Shown piece by piece: positions 7,060 through 13,988 of a stretch of DNA of 25,107 bases. Origin of the DNA: Albidovulum sp. Lineage in GTDB: Bacteria > Pseudomonadota > Alphaproteobacteria > Rhodobacterales > Rhodobacteraceae. A program made the translations under genes and the position numbers. The notes under the pieces were generated by a model. That model searched no databases, was not told the origin of the DNA, and saw only the letters and a list, made by a program, of their open reading frames with translations. The stretch covers positions 1-25,107 of the forward strand of contig JAUQYA010000013.1 of assembly GCA_030837785.1 (NCBI GenBank). Direction: 5' to 3'. Each line of letters starts with the position of its first letter. Position 1 is the stretch's first letter.

Positions 7060-8133
7060 TCACACAAAGCGGGCCGGGGAAAGGGCGGCGACGGTTCCGG
7101 CGTCGAGCGCGGGCTGGCGGCCGGCGAGGAGGTCGGCGGCCAGACGGCTTGCCGCCGGCGAGGTCTGGAAGCCGTAGCCGCCCTGCCCCGCCAGCCAGAA
7201 GAACGACGGCACCTCCGGGTCGGGCCCGATCACCAGCACCCGGTCGGGCGCGAAGGTCCTGAGACCCGCCCAGGAGGCGAGAAGCCGCGTCACCGGCGCG
7301 GTCATCATCGCCTCGTAGCGGGCGAGCCCTTCGGCCAGCACCATGTCGTCGGGCCAGGCATCGTGCGGATGCGAGGGGTCTTCCTCGGACGGCGAGACGA
7401 TGAGCGCGCCGGCGTCGGGCTTGGCATACCAGGTCTCGCCCGCCCCCATCAGCATCGGCCAGCGGGCCGGGTCATGGCCCTCGGGCGCCGGGATGCGGGC
7501 CATCGAGCGGCGCAGCGGCGTGAAGCCCAGCGGCCGGACGCCGGCCATCCGCGCCACCCCATCGACCCAGGCGCCCGCGGCGTTGACCAGCACACGGCCC
7601 TCGTGGTCGCCCGCGGCGGTCGCGGCGCGCCAGATACCACCGTCGCGGGCAATCGCGCCGACCCGGGCGCGGGTCAGGATCGTGGCGCCGTTGGCCTTCG
7701 CCTCGCGAAGGAAGCTCTGGATCAGCCGGTCGGTGTCGATGTCCCAGGCATTGTCGGCATGGGCGGCACGGGCAAGCGCCGGGCCGAGCACCGGCACCAT
7801 CGCCCGCGCGTCCGCGGCCGCGATCTCGTCGAGGCCGAGCAACCTTGCATCGGCCTCGAAGGCGGCGTCCTCGCCCACCCCGGAAACCAGCATCAGCCCC
7901 CGAGGCGACAGCACGCCGTCGCCGGCGTGGAAGTGATCCGCGCTCGCCTGCGACAGCGCGACGACCGGGGCCAGCCCGTAGTTCGGCTCGAAAAGCGCGG
8001 CCGACCGGCCGGAGGCGTGGTGGGCGAGGTGATCCTCGGCCTCCAGAAGGGTGACGCGGCCCAGATGCGACAGCCGCGCCGCCGCCGAAACCCCGGCGAT
8101 GCCGCCGCCGATGATGAGGAAATCAGATGTCAT
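7060..8133 (-). CDS. DauA-like FAD-dependent D-amino acid dehydrogenase/oxidoreductase
   Basis: This 357-residue DAO-fold flavoprotein resembles Pseudomonas D-arginine dehydrogenase (DauA) along its length. Shared elements are the FAD site IIGGGIAGVSAA (7-18), SGRSAALFEPNYG, AAGAWVDG, VRPLGFTPLRRS, KPDAGALIVSPSEED, SWAGLRTF and QGGYGFQTSPA. From memory of DauA, the substrate-contacting Tyr53 and the arginines of the RRS and GLR motifs are kept. His48 and the guanidinium-binding Glu87 correspond to Leu47 and Leu80 here. A neutral D-amino acid or another amine is therefore more likely than D-arginine. The ATG at 8133 starts directly at the Rossmann strand; the open frame upstream is a low-complexity shadow of the next gene. 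It lies 43 bases downstream of 8177-8722 and may be in one operon with it. Confidence 0.85.
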   Translation of the reverse strand: MTSDFLIIGGGIAGVSAAARLSHLGRVTLLEAEDHLAHHASGRSAALFEPNYGLAPVVALSQASADHFHAGDGVLSPRGLMLVSGVGEDAAFEADARLLGLDEIAAADARAMVPVLGPALARAAHADNAWDIDTDRLIQSFLREAKANGATILTRARVGAIARDGGIWRAATAAGDHEGRVLVNAAGAWVDGVARMAGVRPLGFTPLRRSMARIPAPEGHDPARWPMLMGAGETWYAKPDAGALIVSPSEEDPSHPHDAWPDDMVLAEGLARYEAMMTAPVTRLLASWAGLRTFAPDRVLVIGPDPEVPSFFWLAGQGGYGFQTSPAASRLAADLLAGRQPALDAGTVAALSPARFV

Positions 8134-8176
8134 GCCGGGCACTCTGGCACCCTGCGCCGGCGAAGGAAAGGGCCGC

Positions 8177-8722
8177 TCAGCGCCGCCGCCGGCCGAAGGC
8201 GAGGATGAGGCCGAGCGCCCCGGCAAGGGCGATGCCCGGCACCGGCAGCGGGACCGGCGCCATCTGCGACCGCGGGCCGGAGAGGCCGCCACCCGGAAGC
8301 GGCAGTTGCACGGGGGCGCCGCGGGCGGGCCAGTAGGGCGCAGGCGGAGGGGGCAGGAAGAGGCCGGCGATGTCGGGCGCCGGCCCGGCCCGGGCCCGGT
8401 CCCTCGGGTTGAGGCAGCGGGCCGCCACCCAGAGATAGCCGACCGAGGAGCCGACCGCGCTGGCGGCGCTGGTGCCGGCGGCGACGCAACCGGCGTAGGC
8501 GGTGGCGATGGTGACTCTTTCCAGGAGGTCCGCCCGCGCCGGGGGCGGCGGCACGGTGCGGCGAACCGCAAGCGAGGAGGCGATCGTCAGATGCGCGTCA
8601 TGGATCAGGGTCTCCGGTGTGCCGGGCCCCGCGATGACCGTCGCTGCCGAACCGCTGCCGCCCCACAGGAGCAACAGCGCCACCGCAGACGCGATCGCTG
8701 TTATCCGGCCAGTTCCCGCCAC
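8177..8722 (-). CDS. Secreted protein with candidate VPLPA-CTERM-like sorting tail
   Basis: The 181-residue product has a signal peptide (basic start, hydrophobic core IASAVALLLLWGG, likely cleavage after GSGSA). The middle is Pro/Ala/Gly-rich with two cysteines (about residues 78 and 103) and no recognised domain. The end is diagnostic: VPLPVPGIALAGALG followed by a further hydrophobic stretch and four arginines. This tripartite tail resembles the VPLPA-CTERM variant of PEP-CTERM signals common in Rhodobacteraceae, processed by an exosortase-type enzyme. The motif differs by one residue (VPLPV for VPLPA). The start codon is GTG at 8722. A candidate promoter lies at 8773-8801. No exosortase gene is present in the window. 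The function of the mature protein is unknown. Confidence 0.72.
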   Translation of the reverse strand: MAGTGRITAIASAVALLLLWGGSGSAATVIAGPGTPETLIHDAHLTIASSLAVRRTVPPPPARADLLERVTIATAYAGCVAAGTSAASAVGSSVGYLWVAARCLNPRDRARAGPAPDIAGLFLPPPPAPYWPARGAPVQLPLPGGGLSGPRSQMAPVPLPVPGIALAGALGLILAFGRRRR

Positions 8723-8772
8723 GCACCGGCGTCCCGATTTCGATGTGTCTGCCGGGCCTAATTCGCCCGTTC

Positions 8773-8801
8773 TTTATCCTACCGGGCCAGAATCGCGGCA
8801 A
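8773..8801 (-). promoter_or_regulatory. Candidate sigma-70-type promoter for the VPLPA-like gene operon
   Basis: Reading the minus strand, TTGCCG (8801-8796) is separated by exactly 17 bases from GATAAA (8778-8773). The predicted start of transcription would be near 8766, giving a leader of about 44 bases before the GTG at 8722. The surrounding DNA is less GC-rich than its neighbours, as expected for a promoter. Confidence 0.35.
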
Positions 8802-8858
8802 ATTCGGGCCGAACCATGTCGCTTCCGTGCGCTGCGTGGACAATTTTCGGGCAAAGAT

Positions 8859-10931
8859 TCAGACGGTGGAAGGCGGGGCGACGGAAGGCGGGGCGGCGGA
8901 AGGCGGGGCGGCCGCCAGCAGCCCCCGCCCGCGCAACATCGGCTCCACTCCCGGCATCCGGCCGCGGAACGCGGTGTAGAGCTGGTCGGCCTCCCCCGAT
9001 CCGCCGGCGGCAAGGATATGCCGTTCCAGCCGTCGCGCAGTAGCTGCGTCGAACGGGTCGCCCGCCTCGGCGAAGGCGTCGAACGCGTCGGCGTCCATCA
9101 CCTCGGACCACATGTAGCTGTAATAGCCCGCGGAATAGCCGTCGCCCGCGAAGACATGGGCGAAATGCGGCGTCGCGTGGCGCATCCGGATCGCCCGTGG
9201 CATGCCCAGACGCTCCAGTTCGGCCGCCTGTACCGCCATCGGATCGGCAGGTGCCGGACCCTCGTGGAAGGCGAGATCGACGAGCGCGGAGGCGAGGTAT
9301 TCGACGGTCGCGAAACCCTGGTCGTAGGTTCTCGCGGCGAGAAGACGGTCGCGCAGGGCCGGCGGCATCGCATCGCCCGTCGCGACATGACGCGCATGGG
9401 TGTCGAGCACCTCGGGAACCTCCAGCCAATGCTCGTAGAGCTGGCTCGGCAGCTCGACGAAATCGCGTGCCACGGATGTTCCGGAAATGAAGGAATAGGT
9501 CAGGTCCGAAAGCATCTGGTGCAAGGCATGGCCGAATTCGTGAAAGAGCGTACGCGCGTCGTCCCACGACAGCAGCGCCGGTTCCCCGGCCGCCGGCCTG
9601 GCGAAGTTGCAGACGTTGACGACCACCGGGCGCTGCTCGCCGCCCAGCCTGCGCTGTTCGCGCATCGCCGAACACCAGGCGCCCGACCGCTTGGATGCCC
9701 GCGCGAACCAGTCGCCGAGGAAGACCGCGATGTGGCGCCCGTCCCGCGTCACCTCCCAGGCGCGCACGTCTGGATGGTAGAGGGGCAGGTCGAGCCGGCG
9801 GAACTCAAGGCCGAAAAGCCGCTGCGCCGTGTCGAAGGCCGCGCCGATCATCGCCTCGAGCCCGAAATAGGGCTTGAGCGCCGCCTCGTCGAGATCGTGC
9901 TCGGCCAGCCGGCGCCGCTCGGAATAGTAGCGCCAGTCCCAAGGTTCGAGATCGCCGTTGATGCCGTCCCGGTGCATCATCCCGGTCAGGGCGGCGGCAT
10001 CGGCAAGCGCCTTCGCGCGCGCCGGCTCCCACACCCGCGTCAGAAGGTCGCGGACCGCGGCGGGGGTCTTGGCCATCTCCGGCTCGAGTTTGTAGGCCGC
10101 GAAGCTTTCGTAGCCGAGAAGCCGCGCCCGCTCCTCGCGGAGACCCAGGATTTCGGCGGCGATGGCGCGGTTGTCGGTGGCGCCCCCGCCCGCCCCCCGC
10201 GCCACCCAAGCCTCATAGGCCTTTTCGCGCAGGTCGCGGCGGGGGGAGAACTGCAGGAACGGCACGACGAGCGAGCGGTTCAGCGTCAGCGCATGGCCGC
10301 GCATCCCCCGTTCGCCTGCCGCGGCCTTCGCGGCCGCGACGACGAAATCGGGCAGCCCCTCGAGGTCGGCCTCGGCCAGCGCCATCACCCAGTCGCGCTC
10401 GTCGGCCAGCAGGTTTTGCGAAAACGCCGTGGACAGGACCGCGAGCCGCCCCTTCACCTCGGCCATGCGCCTGCGGCCTGCCTCGTCCAGCGCGGCGCCG
10501 GCGCGGATGAACATGCGCCGGTAAAGCTCCAGCACCCGGAGCTGCTCGGGCGTGAGACCGAGCGTCGCGCGGACCTGCCAGAGCGCCTCGATCCGCGCGA
10601 AGAGGCCGGCGTTCATCGTCACTTCCGACGAATAGGCCGCCAGCTTCGGCGCCAGGTCGCGCTCCAGCGCCTGCCGCGCGGGGGTGGACTCCGCCCCGGC
10701 GAGGTTCCAGAATACCCCGCCCACGCGGTTCAGCGTCTCCTCGGCCAGTTCCAGCGCCTCGATCGTGTTGGCGAAGCTGGGCGGCTCGGGGTTCGCGGCG
10801 ATCGCAGCGACATGTCCCCGCGCCTCGGCAAGCGCCGCCTCGAAGGCGGGGGCGAAATGCGCGTCCTCGATCCGGGCGAAGGGCGGCAGGGCGAAGGGGC
10901 CCGCGAAGGGGGCGAGAAGCGGGTTGGTCAT
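8859..10931 (-). CDS. M3-family zinc metallopeptidase (oligopeptidase A / dipeptidyl carboxypeptidase type)
   Basis: This is a 690-residue cytosolic (no signal peptide) thimet-oligopeptidase-fold enzyme that should degrade short peptides, including cleaved signal peptides. The zinc site is His464-Glu465-Phe-Gly-His468, with the third ligand Glu493 in FVELPSQLYEHW. C-terminal substrate-site segments GDGYSAGYYSYMW and DAFDAFAE are present. N-terminal helices PSFANTIEALE are typical of OpdA/Dcp. The length fits the family, so it is intact. The ATG at 10931 has an AAAGGAG site. The last 15-20 residues are an unusual Ala-Pro-Pro-Ser repeat encoded by a 15-bp tandem repeat, outside the normal domain end. 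It stands alone between an intergenic element and the next promoter. OpdA and Dcp cannot be told apart with confidence here. Confidence 0.93.
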   Translation of the reverse strand: MTNPLLAPFAGPFALPPFARIEDAHFAPAFEAALAEARGHVAAIAANPEPPSFANTIEALELAEETLNRVGGVFWNLAGAESTPARQALERDLAPKLAAYSSEVTMNAGLFARIEALWQVRATLGLTPEQLRVLELYRRMFIRAGAALDEAGRRRMAEVKGRLAVLSTAFSQNLLADERDWVMALAEADLEGLPDFVVAAAKAAAGERGMRGHALTLNRSLVVPFLQFSPRRDLREKAYEAWVARGAGGGATDNRAIAAEILGLREERARLLGYESFAAYKLEPEMAKTPAAVRDLLTRVWEPARAKALADAAALTGMMHRDGINGDLEPWDWRYYSERRRLAEHDLDEAALKPYFGLEAMIGAAFDTAQRLFGLEFRRLDLPLYHPDVRAWEVTRDGRHIAVFLGDWFARASKRSGAWCSAMREQRRLGGEQRPVVVNVCNFARPAAGEPALLSWDDARTLFHEFGHALHQMLSDLTYSFISGTSVARDFVELPSQLYEHWLEVPEVLDTHARHVATGDAMPPALRDRLLAARTYDQGFATVEYLASALVDLAFHEGPAPADPMAVQAAELERLGMPRAIRMRHATPHFAHVFAGDGYSAGYYSYMWSEVMDADAFDAFAEAGDPFDAATARRLERHILAAGGSGEADQLYTAFRGRMPGVEPMLRGRGLLAAAPPSAAPPSVAPPSTV
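8868..8912. repeat. Three 15-bp tandem repeats encoding the M3 peptidase C-terminus
   Basis: The unit GGAAGGCGGGGCGRC occurs three times without gaps (8868-8882, 8883-8897, 8898-8912); units 2 and 3 are identical and unit 1 differs by one base. On the minus strand they read as in-frame APPS-type pentapeptides ending eight bases before the stop codon. The array looks like a recent expansion at the gene end. Confidence 0.85.
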
Positions 10932-10992
10932 GGCGGTCTCCTTTGGCCGTCAAGCTAGGCGCGCCGCGGCCCCTTGACCAGAACCCCCGCGC

Positions 10993-11038
10993 GTCTCCGT
11001 GGCCAAATACCCCCGCCGGAGGCCGCGCCCAAGGGGGT
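10993..11038 (-). terminator. Terminator-like copy of the recurring intergenic element
   Basis: On the minus strand, ACCCCC (11038-11033) can pair with GGGGGT (11014-11009), and the stem is followed by TATTT, 35-65 bases after the stop of the moeB-like gene. The continuation GGCCACGGAGAC matches the plus-strand copy at 5754-5777 closely. It would end the coaBC-dut-moeB-like transcript. Both clear copies lie at the 3' end of a gene in the gene's own orientation. Confidence 0.55.
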
Positions 11039-11073
11039 TCGACGCCCCCGGGGCCGCGTCTGGCGTCGGGCGC

Positions 11074-12102
11074 TCAGCCGCCGCAGACCGGGCAGGCGGG
11101 GTTGCGTCTCAGCGTGAACTGGCGGCTTTCGCCGTAAAGCGCGTCGTAGATCAGCATCCTTCCCCGCAACCCCTCGCCCGCCCCGGTGATCTCCTTGATC
11201 GCCTCGACCGCCATCATCGCGCCCACGACACCGGGCAGGGCCCCCATGACGCCGCCGACCGCGCAGGACGGCGCGAGCCCGTCGGCGGGGCGTTCGGGAA
11301 AGACGCAGGCGTAGCAGGGGGCGCCGCGCGCGGGATCGTAGAGGCTGATCTGCCCCTCCCACTGGGTGATCGCGGCCGAAACCAGCGGCTTGCGCGCCGC
11401 CACCGCGGCGGCATTGACCAGATGGCGGGTATCGAGGTTGTCCGACCCGTCGAGGATCAGGTCGTAGTCCGCAAACAGCGCCGGCGCCTCGGCCTCGGTG
11501 AGCCGCCGGTTCATCGGGCGCACCGTGACATGGGGATTGAGCGCCTTCATCGCCGCCTCGGCCGAAACCACCTTGGGCTGGCCGATCCGCTCGTCGCTGT
11601 GGATCACCTGCCGCTGGAGGTTGGAGACGGACACGGTGTCGTCGTCGATCACCCCGATCGTGCCCACCCCGGCGGCGGCGAGATAGAGGAGCGCGGGCGA
11701 GCCGAGCCCGCCGGCGCCGACGACCAGGACCTTCGCCTCCTTCAGCCGGCGCTGGCCCATGCCGCCCACCTCGCGCAGCACGATGTGGCGTGCGTAGCGT
11801 TCCAGCTCGGTGTCGGAAAGCGCCGTTGACTCAGAGGATTGCGGCGCAGGTTTCGCGCGGTTTCTCAGCAGGCCGAGCATGTGGCGGTAGAGAAAGGCCA
11901 GCACCGCCACGACACCCGCCGCACCCCAGACGCGGGCATCGCCGCCGAGGGCCCGGGCGATGGCATGGCCCTCGGGCAGCACCAGATGGGCGAGAAGCGC
12001 CGCCCCCCAGAGGATCGCCAGCACCAGCGCCAGAAGCCGGCCCGGCAGGCCGAGGACGGCCCCTAGGGCCAGAAGCGCGAGCGCGGTCAGAAGCACGGTC
12101 AC
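11074..12102 (-). CDS. MoeB/ThiF-family adenylyltransferase with N-terminal membrane segment
   Basis: This E1-like enzyme (342 residues) should adenylate the C-terminal glycine of a small sulfur carrier such as MoaD or ThiS. Residues 1-78 are hydrophobic with about three membrane segments, absent from E. coli MoeB. The catalytic domain starts at LSDTELERYARHIVL (about 96). ATP-binding VVGAGGLGSP (128-137), the arginine segment SNLQRQVIH, acidic DDDTV and DGSDNLDTR follow. A zinc site is formed by Cys263/Cys266 and Cys337/Cys340. Cys280 in PSCAVGGVMG takes the usual position before the GVxG segment. There is no rhodanese domain. The start is GTG at 12102, six bases after the dut stop with GGGAG inside dut, so translation is coupled. 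Molybdopterin, thiamine or another carrier cannot be decided. Confidence 0.88.
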   Translation of the reverse strand: MTVLLTALALLALGAVLGLPGRLLALVLAILWGAALLAHLVLPEGHAIARALGGDARVWGAAGVVAVLAFLYRHMLGLLRNRAKPAPQSSESTALSDTELERYARHIVLREVGGMGQRRLKEAKVLVVGAGGLGSPALLYLAAAGVGTIGVIDDDTVSVSNLQRQVIHSDERIGQPKVVSAEAAMKALNPHVTVRPMNRRLTEAEAPALFADYDLILDGSDNLDTRHLVNAAAVAARKPLVSAAITQWEGQISLYDPARGAPCYACVFPERPADGLAPSCAVGGVMGALPGVVGAMMAVEAIKEITGAGEGLRGRMLIYDALYGESRQFTLRRNPACPVCGG

Positions 12103-12108
12103 CGGCGC

Positions 12109-12582
12109 TCACTCCCGCCCGGTGGAACCGAAGCCGCCGGCGCCCCGCGCGGTCCCGCCCAGCGCGGCCACCTCGGCGAACTCCGCCTGCACCACCGGCG
12201 CCACGATCATCTGCGCGATCCGGTCGCCATGCGCGATCACGAAGGGCTCCGCCCCGAGGTTGATCAGAAGCACGCCCAGGGGCCCGCGATAGTCGCTGTC
12301 GATCGTGCCGGGGGTGTTCGGAAGCGACAGGCCGTGCTTCAGCGCAAGGCCCGAGCGCGGACGGATCTGCACCTCGTAGCCTTCGGGGATCTCAACGCGG
12401 AGCCCGGTCGGCACCACGCGCCGCTCCATCGGATTCAGGGCGAAGCCCGATTCGCGATCGGATGCGGGAAGGTTCGCGCGGATGTCGGCACCGGCCGCGC
12501 CTGCGGTCGCGTAGGACGGCAGGGCGACAGCCGGATCGGCCCAGTCCTCGCGCAGGACACGGATCACCGGACGCGCCGTCAT
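12109..12582 (-). CDS. dut: Deoxyuridine 5'-triphosphate nucleotidohydrolase (dUTPase)
   Basis: This trimeric, cytosolic enzyme hydrolyses dUTP to dUMP and pyrophosphate, keeping uracil out of DNA and supplying dUMP for dTMP synthesis. All five family motifs are present in 157 residues: GAAGADIRANL, IRPRSGLALKHG, the uridine pocket and catalytic Asp in NTPGTIDSDYRGPLG, HGDRIAQMIVAPV, and the glycine-rich C-terminal GAGGFGSTGRE that closes over the substrate. The length is normal. The ATG at 12582 overlaps the coaBC stop in an ATGA junction, and the next gene follows after six bases. The coaBC-dut pairing occurs in many bacteria, which supports a single operon. Confidence 0.97.
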   Translation of the reverse strand: MTARPVIRVLREDWADPAVALPSYATAGAAGADIRANLPASDRESGFALNPMERRVVPTGLRVEIPEGYEVQIRPRSGLALKHGLSLPNTPGTIDSDYRGPLGVLLINLGAEPFVIAHGDRIAQMIVAPVVQAEFAEVAALGGTARGAGGFGSTGRE

Positions 12583-13826
12583 CGTGCCGCAACCACCCCC
12601 GCCGGGGGCTCGCCGGCCTGGCCGCCGGAGCCGAGCAACGCGGCGATACGGGCGGCGAGCCGCCGCGCCACCTCGTCCTTCGGCAGGCGCGGCCAGTCCT
12701 CGGCACCCTCGGCGGTGATCAGCGTCACCGCGTTCTCGGCCCCGCCCATGATGCCGGTCGCGGGCCGCACGTCGTTGGCCACGATCCAGTCGCAGCCCTT
12801 GCGCGCCCGCTTGGCCCGCGCATGGGCGACGACGTCGTCGGTCTCGGCCGCAAAGCCCACGACGAGCCTCGGCCGGCCCGCGCCCATCCGCGCCACGGTG
12901 GCGAGGATGTCGGGGTTTTCGGCGAACTCCAGCGCGGGGGTCTTGCCCGAAGCGTCCTTCTTCATCTTCGAGGCGCTCGCGTTCGCCACCCGCCAGTCGG
13001 CGACGGCGGCGGCAAAGACCGCGGCCTCGGCCGGCAGCGCCGCCTCGACCGCCGCCAGCATCTCGGCCGCGGTCTCGACCGCCACCACCAGCACGCCCGC
13101 GGGCGGCGGCACCGTCGCGGGGCCGGTGACGAAGGTCACCCGCGCGCCGAGATCGCGCAGCGCCGCCGCGATCGCCGTGCCCTGCGCACCGGAAGAACGG
13201 TTGGCGATGTAGCGCACCGGGTCGATCGGTTCGTGCGTCGGCCCCGAGGTCACGATCACGTGCCGCCCCGCCAGGATGCCGCCGCCCAGCGCCGCCTCGA
13301 CCGCGGCGACGATCTCCAGGGGCTCCGCCATCCGGCCCTCGCCGGCCTCGCCGGCCTCGGCCATCTCGCCCCGCGCCGGGCCGACGAAGGCGACGCCGTC
13401 AGCGGCCAGCCGCGCGTGGTTGCGCCGCGTCGCCGGATGCGCCCACATCCGCGGGTTCATCGCCGGCGCCATCAGCACCCTGCGGTCGGTCGCCAGCAGC
13501 ACCGCCGAGGCGAGATCGCCGGCGAGCCCGGTCGCCGCCTTCGCCATCAGGTCGGCCGTCGCCGGGGCAACAACCACCAGATCGGCCTCGCGGGCGAGCC
13601 GGATATGGCCCACGTCCTGTTCGTCCTGCCGGTCGAACAGGTCGGTGAAGACATGGTCGGCGGTCAGCGCGCCCACCGACAGCGGCGTGACGAACTCCTG
13701 CGCCGCCGCGGTCATCACGGCGCGGACCGAGGCGCCGCGCTCGCGCAGCCGCCGGATCAGGTCGAGCGTCTTGTAGGCGGCGATGCCGCCGCCGATGATC
13801 AGAAGAACGCGCCTGTCCGCCAGCAT
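12579..13826 (-). CDS. coaBC: Bifunctional phosphopantothenoylcysteine decarboxylase / phosphopantothenate-cysteine ligase
   Basis: The 415-residue fusion joins cysteine to 4'-phosphopantothenate and then decarboxylates the product, two steps of coenzyme A synthesis. The N-terminal FMN-dependent decarboxylase half (1 to about 185) carries IIGGGIAAYK, the catalytic-His segment DVGHIRLA, APATADLMAKAATG and the substrate clamp PAMNPRMW. The ligase half starts near HVIVTSGPTHEPIDPVRY and contains NRSSGAQG, VTGPA, and MKKDASGKTP. The linker holds a small Glu-Ala-Gly repeat (EAGEAGEGR) coded by 9-bp repeats near 13337-13365. I chose the ATG at 13826, which starts the flavodoxin-like strand; an upstream in-frame ATG at 13880 would lie in the promoter. 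The dut start overlaps its stop, and a promoter is seen at 13853-13880. Confidence 0.95.
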   Translation of the reverse strand: MLADRRVLLIIGGGIAAYKTLDLIRRLRERGASVRAVMTAAAQEFVTPLSVGALTADHVFTDLFDRQDEQDVGHIRLAREADLVVVAPATADLMAKAATGLAGDLASAVLLATDRRVLMAPAMNPRMWAHPATRRNHARLAADGVAFVGPARGEMAEAGEAGEGRMAEPLEIVAAVEAALGGGILAGRHVIVTSGPTHEPIDPVRYIANRSSGAQGTAIAAALRDLGARVTFVTGPATVPPPAGVLVVAVETAAEMLAAVEAALPAEAAVFAAAVADWRVANASASKMKKDASGKTPALEFAENPDILATVARMGAGRPRLVVGFAAETDDVVAHARAKRARKGCDWIVANDVRPATGIMGGAENAVTLITAEGAEDWPRLPKDEVARRLAARIAALLGSGGQAGEPPAGVVAAR

Positions 13827-13852
13827 GATGCCCTCGCCGCCCGCTCTGCAAG

Positions 13853-13880
13853 GATTAGGCGCGCGAAGGGGCGAAGACAA
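13853..13880 (-). promoter_or_regulatory. Candidate promoter of the coaBC-dut-moeB-like operon
   Basis: On the minus strand TTGTCT (13880-13875) is followed after 16 bases by CTAATC (13858-13853), or after 17 bases by TAATCC. Transcription would begin near 13846, leaving a leader of about 20 bases before the ATG at 13826. The spacing and the position just outside the gene support it. Confidence 0.4.
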
Positions 13881-13901
13881 GCCGCCCGGGATGATCGGGG
13901 G

Positions 13902-13920
13902 CCATCACGGCCCGTGATGG
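13902..13920. promoter_or_regulatory. Perfect 19-bp operator-like palindrome between coaBC and the GST gene
   Basis: CCATCACGG (13902-13910), one central C (13911) and CCGTGATGG (13912-13920) form a perfect dyad. It contains ATC-N9-GAT and T-N11-A, the pattern bound by many LysR-type regulators, though TetR- or MarR-type dimers also use such sites. It lies 68 bases upstream of the GST start and 22 bases beyond the -35 of the coaBC promoter, so it could act on either gene. No regulator gene is adjacent. Confidence 0.55.
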
Positions 13921-13988
13921 AAGGCCGCACGAAGATGAACGTGACCCGCAGCAGCAGGACCGGTAGCAGAAGGAAAACGGAGGATCCG

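Noticed and set aside
5011..8208. Open frame of 1065 codons on the plus strand
   Set aside because: It runs across the dehydrogenase gene in another frame and antisense to three recognised minus-strand genes; composition is Arg/Gly-rich without domains.
8753..8810. Three CGGGCC direct repeats before the VPLPA-like gene
   Set aside because: Spacing is irregular (30 and 22 bases) and the hexamer is common in DNA of this GC content.
10949..10978. GTCAAG...CTTGAC inverted repeat upstream of the M3 peptidase
   Set aside because: The arms are 18 bases apart, too far for an Fnr-type site, and no T run follows, so chance is the simpler view.
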